From the NCBI GenBank assembly GCA_050084985.1, contig JBITNC010000002.1, forward strand, positions 10,292,001 to 10,356,000: a stretch of DNA of 64,000 bases. The letters are read 5' to 3'. The first letter of the stretch is position 1. Every line of letters begins with the position of its first letter. Source of the stretch: Nageia nagi. Its lineage: Eukaryota; Pinophyta. Positions 55,874-64,000 of this stretch are shown one piece after another. Made by a program: the position numbers and the translations under genes. The notes below the pieces were generated by a model. The model was not told the origin of the DNA. It searched no databases and saw only the letters and a program-made list of their open reading frames with translations.

Positions 55874-56362
55874 TGAAGGATTTGAACTAAATCTAAACAA
55901 ATCCTCTAGGACCTTAGACTAGGAAACTCAAGTGTACACAAGATAACACAATCACTCAAGATAACACATCAATATAATGTGGTTCCTCCCTCCTTGGGAG
56001 TACATCCACAACTAGTTCTCTTATTCTCAAATCTATGTCTCTCTTACAACTATTCTCTAGCTCTCTCCTACACAACCAAGTAGAGTAATTTTACTCAAAA
56101 CTTAGATATGTTTACAAGAGGAGAGGTCCTCTATTTATAGGTTGAGAGCACCTCCCTAACCTTCCTTTAACCCAAGGGTAAGGTTAGGGTTACATTAAAT
56201 GTATCACCAAACTTCAACCTACCAACTAACTCCTTTGGTAAAGTCAAAGTCTACATATTAAAGAATTCTATTAATCACTTAAGGTATCTACATACCCTTA
56301 AGTGATTAATTGAATTTACAAGGAGTCTAGATATTCACAATATTTCATTACAAATTCTAACA
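55874..56362 (-). repeat. Copia-2 5' LTR
   Basis: 489 bp; identical to 47455-47943 as read. Hairpin at 56265-56315; TATA box at 56132-56139 (minus TATAAATA), about 260 bases upstream of the PBS end. Confidence 0.94.
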
Positions 56363-56776
56363 CTATCTATGTTCTCCAACTTGTATTCAACTCTTGCAAA
56401 CCTATATCACTAAAAATATAGCATTATATCCTTAAAAATGCCCTTATAAAGGGTAAGTTCCCTTATCTACTCATTAATGGCATCATACCCACCATTAAGA
56501 CTCCATTATCAATTAAGGAAATGTATCAACAATCAATAGCAAATTATGCCATGATCCATGTGCATGATCTGCACCTTTTTTTCTATTCCATGTATCACTT
56601 GACACATTAAAATGCATCAAATAATGCATCATTCAATGTGTCAACCAATGAGTCAAAAAAATGGTTTTATCTAGTTTAATGTAGACATACGAAATAATAA
56701 CGCATATTGCATCAAAACCTCAAAATGCAATTTTATGAGGCATCCTATGATGCAAAATCACTAAAATGTAGTAGTG
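56363..56776. mobile_element. CACTA-like transposon end, inserted in the Copia-3 5' LTR
   Basis: The right end reads aaatgtagtagtg at 56764-56776, the inverse of CACTACTACATTT. In front are many tgcatca and gatgca motifs (56600-56760), as in the element at 18558-19559. Beyond 56776 the Copia-3 LTR starts in mid-sequence. The left end is missing because Copia-2 starts at 56362, so Copia-2 probably inserted into this element. Confidence 0.55.
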
Positions 56777-56853
56777 TACTATGGTGTTGATGTTGTAAGT
56801 GCCTTCTTGAGATCTTGGTAAATTAGATATTAATTCAGAAAAGGTTAACTTCA
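56777..56853 (+). repeat. Copia-3 5' LTR remnant
   Basis: tatggtgttgatgttgtaagtg...gttaacttca matches the last part of the 3' LTR (63240-63317). The rest was removed or displaced by the CACTA-like element. The PBS taagtggtatcaaa follows at 56854-56867. Confidence 0.85.
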
Positions 56854-57518
56854 TAAGTGGTATCAAATAAAGGGAAATTTTTTTAAATAAGGGTTTTTAT
56901 TTGGGGGGGGACACTTTTTAAAAATATATATATAGAAAGGTGTGGATTCTTTTTTTTTAAATAAATATGAGCTCCATTTAACATATTAATTTTTTTAAGG
57001 TTAAAATTATTATGCATAACTTTTTAAATATTTCTCTATTTGCTAAATTATCCTTACATTTAAGGCTAAAGTTATCCAAGTATTTACTTAATTTTCTTAA
57101 GTACATGGTTTAATATTTTTTGATCTTAAATGCATGATTATTATTATGCACACATGTGCATGGAAAAATTTTAAATGCATCATTAGTTTTAATGTATGGT
57201 TAAAACTTTATCCTAATTATTGTTAATTTGCGCACATGTGGATGGATAAATTTTAATGCATAATTATTGCTATGTGGATAAAATGAGTGGTTTAATATTT
57301 TGTCCTAATGCATAATTATTGCTACGTGGATAACATTTTTAATGCATAGTTTAAATATTTTATCCTAATTATTTCTATTGAGCACACATGTGAATGGATA
57401 AAAGTTCTCTTAAGTACTTTTACCTATGAATTTGTTATTTTAATGATAACTTGAAAATAAAGAATTATTTTTTAGTCCATTTTTAAGTAACAAGGGGAAG
57501 AATTTCTCATTTTTTTAA

Positions 57519-57664
57519 TAATGAACCTTTGTAAAGAGTTACATTAGGGATTATAATGAAACCCATTGGACTCTTAGGCTCATTTGTTGTTACTTAAAAT
57601 TAATGAACCTTTGTAAAAAGATCCATTAGGGGTTGTAACAAAACCCATTGGACTCTTTCGCTCA
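57519..57664 (+). repeat. Tandem duplication in the Copia-3 leader
   Basis: taatgaacctttgtaaa...acccattggactctt occurs twice, about 80 bases apart, with several differences. Confidence 0.75.
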
Positions 57665-57764
57665 TACTTATGGATGATGTTGGATGTGGTTTCATTTTTA
57701 AAGCATTTTATTGTTTTGCACTTTTACTTTATATACAAAGTATGCAAATAATGGAAATCCACTA

Positions 57765-58205
57765 AAATGAATATATTCGCATGTTTATTCCACAACATGA
57801 TTTGTTCGGGGAGCCATGAGATGAAGATAAGCCAAATTGGAGCCTTTTAATCAAATGAACCAATTGGTGAAAATTTTGTACTTCTTAATTACCCCTAAGT
57901 CCTCTGTTGGTATGGATTTACTCCATATAGGTTAATAGGCATGTGTGTAGTGATACCACATGTTTGCCCATCCATTTAGGGATTAGCCTAATAAACTAGG
58001 AGGAAAATTGAAAACTTAATCAAGATAATTAATTTGTCCAATCCAACATATGTCACAACCTTGAAAAATAGCTAGTACTTCTCCTTATGAAAGTATATTG
58101 TTGCCTAAGGTGAATTGGTTGAGAGCTGGTAGGACTTGGGCTCCATCTTGTAGGCATTCAGATGAAAGCCTAATTTTAGACAAGAAAACAAGCCTCAACT
58201 CTTCC
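57765..58205 (+). other. Conserved leader block, copy 3
   Basis: Homologous to 21955-22400 and 52890-53345; keeps gtgtgtagtgataccacatg. Confidence 0.8.
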
Positions 58206-58374
58206 ATATTTACAATTATACTTGGTGATGAAAATGTTAGATGGATGATCATTATTCTTGTTAATAGTTTAGGCATTTGATTTGTTGATTAATTCAAACA
58301 TGTATTTGTATGATTAATATTTTTAAACTTAGCACGCATGCTTACACTATTTATCACCTTCAATTTTTGTAGCA

Positions 58375-59160
58375 ATAGGAGACTCTTTTGTACCCAAGCA
58401 TATCCTAGATGATTCCAACTTTGGTATTTCAGAACCTAGAATGAAAGCAAAACTTCAAGCATAGAAACTTTGGATGATTGTTAGTGAAAACCAAGTCGCT
58501 CCATCAGAGGAGAAGGAACTTGAAGCTTATAATATAAAGAATGATTTGGAAATCTTTATGATCTTTTATGTTGTTTTAGATGAAATCCTCCTCATGGTAT
58601 CTTCTTCAAAATCTACAAAGAAAGTTTGGGATAAACTGAAGAGTATCTACCTTGGCACCAAATTCTCTAGAAGATGCATCATTCTTCAAAATTTACTACA
58701 ATCATGTCAAGAGAAAAAAGAAAGTGTGGCAATACATCTTAATAAGGTTATTGACCTTAGGACCCAGCTTATAGGGTTTGGAAAATCTATCAAAGCTTAT
58801 CTTGAAACATAGGGAAACACTTAACAATAAAGTGTTGGTCATCACCTCTAAGGAACCTTCTGTGGAACTAGATCCAATGAAGCCTCGCTTCAAAAAGAAG
58901 AGCCATAATGAAAAGAAATATTTTTATGCTCCTAAGAAGAACTTCAAGAATGGTGGAAATAAGAAAAATTATGATCATGATAAGTCAAATAAAACCAAAG
59001 CCAAATTTGATGGAAATTGTAATTTCTATGACATCTATGGTCATAAGGAAGCTGATTGCTATAAGAAAAAGAAAGAACAAGGTGAAAAAGGATCTAAAAA
59101 ACTAAACAAATCTAATAACAAGAATAAGAATAAGAATTATTCTTATGTTGTTACCTTTTA
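58375..59160 (+). pseudogene. Copia-3 gag and zinc knuckle
   Basis: Begins right after an AATTTTTGTAG/CA junction, but the start codon is ATA where the sisters have ATG. Gag traces: SFVPKHILDDSNFG, LLMVSSSKSTKKVWDKL, IYLGTKFSRR, IHLNKVIDLRTQL. A deletion removes the middle part at 58784 (DLRTQLIGFG joins the NLSKLILKHRETLNNK segment). The knuckle at about 59016-59060 reads CNFYDIYGHKEADC with Tyr at the second Cys position. The C-terminus is Lys/Asn-rich. Confidence 0.87.
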
Positions 59161-60420
59161 ATCTATATCTCACACTTTATCAAATGAATGGATTGTTGAT
59201 TATAGATGTACTAATCACATTTATTTCAAAAAAGATAATTTTGAAAACTTTTATAAGTATAGAAAAAATGCAATTATGATAGGTGATAATTTAGTCCTTA
59301 AAGTTCAAGGTATTGGGAGTGTGCGATTACAAGGAAAGATTCTTGAGAACATGCTTTATGTGCTAAAACTCACTATGAATCTCCATTCTATAATTCAGAT
59401 TACAAGGAAAGGTTACTCTTTTGAGTTTAACTCACACTCTTGGTGCATGAAAAAAGGTCTTACCACTTTGGTGAAAGGTTCAATGAAAGATGATCTTTAC
59501 ATTGTAGATCAATCTCCAACAAAGATGTACCTTATAACTAATGTTTGCTCTAGAGGAAATCTTTAGCACCATCAATTAGGTCACCTAAACCATAAGAACA
59601 TTCAAGTTATGAAAGATCATGAAATTTTGAAAGGTTTTTATATAATATCACCTATAATTGGTCTATGTGAGAAGTGCATTTTATGAAAATTGAATCGATA
59701 AAAAAGTTATAAAAGATAAGGCAACTAGAGTAACTCAACTTCTTTAGCTTGTGCATTCAAATTTGATGGATCCTTTTTTGACTAAGTAACTTGGGGGAGC
59801 ATTTTATGTCTTAACTTTTATTCATGACTTTAGCAGGATGATATTTGGTTATATTTTAGAGCACAAGGATCAAACCTTTGATAGGTTCAAAGATTTCAAA
59901 GCCTTGGTAGAAAATTAGTTTGGATTCAAAATCAAGATGCTAAGATCTAATAATGGAGGAGAGTATAATAGCAATGAATTCAATGATTTTTGTACCAACT
60001 ATGGAATCAAGAGATAATTTACAATCCCTTACACTCCTTAGTAGAATGGTGTAGTTGAAAGGAAGAATAGAACCATTTAGAAAATGGCAAGTTGTATGTT
60101 GGGAGATATTCCTAGCATCTTATGGGATGAAGATATAAATACTACAATTTTCATCTTAAATAGGTGTCCTATGAAATTAGTTGAAGGTAAAACTCTGTAC
60201 AAAGAATGGATAGGAAAGAAACCTAACATCTTTCACTTTAGAGTCTTTGGATATGATGTTTATGCCTTTGTTGTTCCTGGGAAAAAGAAGAAGCTGGATA
60301 AGAGATTTGAAAAGTGTATCTGCATACGAACCTTCCTCTAAAGTAATATTTATATCAAGGGATGTAAATTTCAATGAACTTCCTAAAAAATCTACTTCTT
60401 ATGAGAATATTGATGAAGGT
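59161..60420 (+). pseudogene. Copia-3 protease and integrase
   Basis: The protease keeps EWIVDYRCTNHI (DSG changed to DYR) and MLYVLKLTMNLHSI. Integrase: HHQLGHLNHKNIQ...LCEKCIL, LVHSNLMDPF (D to N), RSNNGGEY (D to N), NGVVERKNRTI (E). Two of three catalytic acids are lost. The in-frame TAA after GIKR (60015-60023 region) is at the same codon as the one at 50974 in Copia-2. Confidence 0.85.
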
Positions 60421-60489
60421 GATGATTCTTTTATTGCACTAACTAGTTGGACGTCAATATGGATTTGTCACCTAAGGAATAAAGCTCTT

Positions 60490-61420
60490 CAACACAAAGG
60501 TAACAAGAAGTATGGCCCTTAATAAATCCTTATTTACCAAAATTGATAGCAAGAATGATCCATCATCCTTTAAAGAAGCTTCAAAGAAGGAATATTGGAT
60601 GAATGCAATGAATGCAGAGTATGAGGCTCTAATGAAGAATCAAACTTGGGATTTGGTTCCTTATCCTAATGAATGCAATGTAATTGGTAGTAAATGGGTT
60701 TATAAGGTAAAATTTAATTCAATTGAAGAAATTAAAAAATATAAAGCAAGGTTAGTAGCTAAGGGTTTTGCTCAAAAATACGAAGTTGATTATGAGGAAA
60801 TCTTTACTCCAATGGTAAAGATGTCTACTATCAAGATGATTTTTGCTCTTACAATATCTCAAAGATGGAAAGTTTTTCGACTTGATGTTAATAGTGCTTT
60901 TCTCAATGGTGACTTGGATGTCAAAATCTACATGAACTAACCAAAAGGGTTTGTTGTGAAAGGTAAAGTATCTTTTGTTTGCAAATTAAAAAAGTCTTTG
61001 TATGGACTTAAGCAAGCACCTCAGGCCTAGTACCATAAGATTCTAGGATTCTTTGATGACATTAGATTTTTTAAATGTTTCTCTAACATAAATCTTTATG
61101 TGCTCAACCAAGGATAAGACTTGATCTTGATTCTTCTCTATGTGGATGATCTGTTGATTACATGGAATAATATAATCCTCATACAAGACTACATATCCAA
61201 ACTTAAGATAGCTATTGAAATGACTGACCTTGGTCTATTGCACTACTACCTTGGTATGCAAGTGTACCAATACAAGGTTTGTACTTATCTTGGTCAATAC
61301 AAGTATATGTCATATATCTTGCAAAATTTTAGAATGGAGGAGTGCAAATCTATTGTAATCCTACTCTCTCGTGGAGTCACTTTGTCTCTTAATTCCAACT
61401 CTCAATTGGTAGATGCTACA
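60490..61420 (+). pseudogene. Copia-3 reverse transcriptase
   Basis: MALNKSLFTKIDSKNDPSSF, WMNAMNAEYEALMKNQTWDLV, GSKWVYKVKFNS, RLDVNSAFLNGDLD, KKSLYGLKQAP, LILLYVDDLLITWNN. The active-site YVDD is kept. There are stops after IYMN, in AYH- and elsewhere. Confidence 0.87.
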
Positions 61421-62098
61421 ACTTATAGAAAATTAATTGGTAGTCTTCTGTATTTGACTATCTCTAGACTAGATATTGCCTTCATTGTGAATTTGTTGGC
61501 TCGCTTTATGTAAAAATAGTACATTGAGCACCTCAATGTAGTTAAGCAAATTTTGAGGTATGTTGTGGGCACCAAGGATCTTGCTCTCAAGTATGGCAAC
61601 TTGACCTCATTTATTCTCTAAAAATTCTTAGATTATGACTATGGGGGAGATAGAGATGATAAAAAATCAACCTTTGCTTATGTGTTTAGCATTGGTTTAG
61701 GTGTTATCTCTTGGGCTTACAAAAAGTAGCCTACTACCACTCTCTCCACCATAAAGGGTGAATATCGTGCAATGTCAATTACATCCTAGGAAGCCATTTT
61801 GTTGAGACATATTTTGCAAAAAATTGGGTATGAGCAAGTTTATCCATATTTTATTTATTTAGATAATCTGTTAGTCATTACTTTGGAAAATAATCTTATT
61901 TTCCATCAAAGAACAAAGCATGTAGAAATCCAAGATTATTTCATCAGAGAGAAGATTCTGGATGGTCTTCTACACTTATATTATTTACCATCAATCCTAA
62001 ACTCTACTAATTTTTTCATCAAGCCCCTTCATAAAGCTCAATTCTGTAATCTTAATAATTCTATTAGATTGGTGAAGTTGCCTTCAAAAAGGGAGTAA
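61421..62098 (+). pseudogene. Copia-3 RNase H
   Basis: KLIGSLLYLTISRLDIAF, a DYDYGGDRDD remnant, SWAYKK, TLSTIKGEYRAM (catalytic E changed), YLDNLLVITL, then RTKHVEIQDYFIREKILD and LVKLPSKRE with TAA. It has scattered stops. Confidence 0.85.
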
Positions 62099-62865
62099 AG
62101 TTTGCATTCTTGGTGAATCCATTGTAACTAATTCCTTCTTAATAAAGTTGTTGAGAATTTTGTTTTGTTTTCATACTTTATTTATACATTACTCTTTATG
62201 TCACTATAAGTATGGGCTTGGCATCTTAAGTGATGACTTTGAGTCTCATAATTTATTCACTAGCCAATTTAAAAACTTTGTTGTGCACACTTTGAAAGTT
62301 TTTTATGGTAGTGAAATTATTCTCAAGGGGGGAGTGAAGGTTGAATTCTTATGTTTAATTCATGTTTATAATGACAACTTCATCCTTAAGAGGATATTTT
62401 ATTGTATAGTTTTGATCTTAAATGTACACCTTCATGGTTAGTTCACATTGGCTTGGCATATTTGTGATGATGTATAGTGCATTATTGATCAGTTTATGGA
62501 TGGCATTACTTAGTTCATTTATCTTATGATTGATATGAATGTTTATATGATGCATCTAACTGATCTTATGTATGAGCTTCTTACAGCTTGTAAGTGACTT
62601 ACTTCAATTAGGCATGCTCATGAAGGCTCACATATCAAGTTAGTGTTGATAGACTATACTTATAATAAAATCAATTATGGTTAATGATTGTATTGTAAGC
62701 CATTTTATCAAATGGTATTATAGTGCATCTCAAACTAAGATCTTACTTACTTTTCAAAGATGTACAAGTTCTCATCTACACATGTATCTCTTTGGAGGAG
62801 AACTCTCTCTTACTTTCTCTTTCTTCTTTCTCTACACTCTATCCCAATATTACATTAAGGAAAAG
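62099..62865 (+). other. Copia-3 3' UTR
   Basis: Lacks the six-unit hairpin array of Copia-2. It keeps the terminal hairpin (aagttctcatct...ggaggagaactctc, about 62765-62808) and a CT-rich run before the degenerate polypurine tract at 62854-62865. Confidence 0.7.
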
Positions 62866-63317
62866 TGTTAGAATTTGTAATATAATATTGTGTAATATTT
62901 CTCTTTAATATAAATTCACTTAATGCTTAAAGTATCTTTAGATATCTTAAAGTATTAAAGGAATAAATATAGAAAGAGGAATAAATATAGAAACATCTTT
63001 AATCTTACCCTTTTGTTAAATAGAGGTTAAAAGGTAGGTCTCTTCTTATAAATAGAGAGGTACCCCTCCTCTCATTGTAATGAAAAATAATTGTAAAGCT
63101 TTGTTTAGGGTTTGGAGAGAGGAGAGATTCTATAAGAGAGGTCCTTGGGAATAAGAAGATCTTAGTTAATGGATGTACTCCCAAGGAGGGAGGAACCACT
63201 TTATATTTTGTGTTATTTATGAGATTGGATTGTGTTAGTTTGTTATGGTGTTGATGTTGTAAGTGCTTTCTTGAGATCTTGGTAAACTAGAGATTAATTC
63301 AGAAAGAGTTAACTTCA
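62866..63317 (+). repeat. Copia-3 3' LTR
   Basis: TGTTAGAATTTG...AACTTCA, 452 bp; 51-bp hairpin at 62914-62964, TATAAATA at 63047-63054. Confidence 0.88.
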
Positions 63318-63318
63318 T

Positions 63319-63640
63319 CACATTGATGGTCAAACAAAAATACAAGGAAACATAGCAAGATACATAAATAGTTATGTATGCAAAGAATGGGAATCAAATT
63401 GTGAATTTTACCATTGTACTGATGATAAATAAGACTTCATAGGTAGATAAATGAGTAGTTATATAGTTGTTGTTCCTAATAAAACTCTTAATGTTGGTGA
63501 TGAACTATTAGTTCACTATAATTATAAGATACTTACTTCGAGACATAAGGCACAAAGTTTGGAGTTAGGAGGTGTTCAAAATATAATAATTCATCCAAGA
63601 TCGAAGCCAAAAAAAAAAAAATGTGTATGAATGGATGTAT
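63319..63640 (+). pseudogene. SET-domain (histone methyltransferase-like) fragment
   Basis: Open apart from two stops. HIDGQTKIQGNIARYINS corresponds to the SET core where family members have G-N-x-A-R-F/Y-I-N-H-S. Then SNCEFYHC, and VVVPNKTLNVGDELLVHYNY, matching the closing SET motif (I..GEEL..DY, with the catalytic-face Tyr kept as HYNY). A Lys-rich tail follows to a stop near 63640. The 5' part is cut off by the Copia-3 LTR at 63317, and no upstream half is found to the left of Copia-3. His is missing from the NHSC motif. It is likely a dead gene copy or a transposon-carried SET domain. Confidence 0.65.
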
Positions 63641-64000
63641 CAATTTGTATGTATAGATCATTTGTATGTTCAAATGTATTAATTTGTATATATGAATGTA
63701 TCAAATTATATGTATGGATGTATCAAATTACTCTACATTTGTTACACTTATTTTTAATCATGAATTAATTGTTTGTAACAACAAATTTAACAAGCAACAA
63801 ATAGTCATTGTGAGCACTCAAGAATGATAATTATTACACCAACATTACATCGAAATAATATAAGTAGGATAGATAAGAAGATACAATAAAAAGCATGGAC
63901 CCTTGAACAATATGCACAATTTATGTATGAATCAAATCCAATAGCTCTTATTCAAATACCTATGTGGGATTCATGCACTAATGATGGTTAATTAAGAGAG
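63641..64000. other. AT-rich DNA with atgtatcaaatt repeats
   Basis: 63625-63735 has four loose copies of atg(g)atgtatcaaattt(g)tatgta. The last 150 bases contain a coding-like plus-strand stretch (AWTLEQYAQFMYESNP) that may continue beyond the window. No family was recognised. Confidence 0.5.

Larger units (their letters stand above)
47455..56362 (-). mobile_element. Copia-2: young 8.9-kb LTR retrotransposon with defective coding region
   Basis: Minus-strand Copia with two 489-bp LTRs that read as identical, base for base. The order is 5' LTR (55874-56362), PBS, a 3.1-kb leader, gag, protease, integrase, RT, RNase H, a 0.9-kb 3' UTR, polypurine tract, and 3' LTR (47455-47943). Coding domains are well kept but carry one frameshift and six in-frame stops. 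Identical LTRs mean very recent insertion or LTR gene conversion. There is no 5-bp TSD, because the left side joins another copy of the leader. The leader carries a captured PPR-gene fragment. Confidence 0.93.
56777..63317 (+). mobile_element. Copia-3: old LTR retrotransposon of the Copia-2 clade
   Basis: Plus-strand element with all domains in order but strongly decayed. It has a 77-bp 5' LTR remnant (56777-56853), PBS, 1.5-kb leader, gag, protease, integrase, RT, RNase H, 3' UTR, a mutated polypurine tract (attaaggaaaag) and a 452-bp 3' LTR (62866-63317). Protein traces match Copia-2 closely, so they are sister families, but their LTRs differ beyond the hairpin, TATA box and ends. It inserted into a SET-domain sequence (63319 on). 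Confidence 0.9.

Noticed and set aside
56363-56367. ctatc beside the Copia-2 5' LTR as a TSD with ctata at 47345-47349
   Set aside because: Only 4 of 5 bases match and the left site lies beyond an extra leader fragment; too weak in AT-rich DNA.

Overview
This window is nuclear DNA from a seed plant. A gymnosperm such as a conifer is my best guess, because very old and heavily stop-riddled retrotransposon relics are packed among a few young ones, because the genome tolerates huge gene-poor tracts, and because a PCMP-type PPR fragment, a plant ATL-type RING-H2 gene and plant L1/Copia/Tat/TRIM/PMD elements are present. No species can be named from the sequence alone. Only one locus looks like an ordinary host gene: a 114-residue ATL-like RING-H2 membrane protein at 17251-17595 on the minus strand, inside a small CpG-richer island (about 17.2-18.2 kb). 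Nearly everything else is transposable-element sequence in several layers of nesting.

Layout. 1-5178: AT-rich DNA with a decayed L1-type LINE (1830-4700, +). 5199-11125: a young, structurally complete L1-type LINE (-) with both ORFs open, a 16-nt poly(A) tail and a perfect 20-bp target-site duplication. 11270-13950: a second, different and much older non-LTR element (+). 17.2-18.2 kb: RING gene and a possible first-exon fragment. 18558-19559: a small CACTA-like non-autonomous DNA transposon holding a fragment of a histone H2B gene. 19672-24490: a Copia element with intact LTRs and TSD but with integrase, RT and RNase H deleted; it sits inside an older minus-strand LTR element. 26039-28380: two more LTRs of the same Copia clade, one a solo LTR with TSD. 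28380-33035: a decayed Ty3/Gypsy element of the Tat type (second, archaeal-like RNase H). 37340-40040: a decayed plant-mobile-domain (PMD) reading frame on the opposite strand, split by a solo LTR. 42831-44713: a TRIM-like element. 45480-45930: a shrunken second Tat relic. 46850-47330: a degenerate telomere-like repeat block. 47455-56362: a young Copia element (-) with LTRs that read as identical but with six in-frame stops, a hairpin repeat array in its 3' UTR and a captured PPR-gene fragment in its leader. 56363-56776: a CACTA-like end. 56777-63317: a decayed Copia (+) of the same clade. 63319-63640: a SET-domain fragment.

How the parts relate. The three Copia internals (19.7-24.5, 47.5-56.4, 56.8-63.3 kb) are one clade. 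They share a leader block of about 450 nt, a conserved TTTGTAG/CA acceptor-like junction just before the gag start, a 3' UTR hairpin before the polypurine tract, a 51-bp hairpin at the same place in the LTR, and a zinc knuckle that has lost its second cysteine. The young copy also shares one ochre stop in integrase with the old copy. The clade therefore looks like a partly non-autonomous lineage mobilised in trans, whose long leader picks up host gene pieces. That is the most interesting system in the window.
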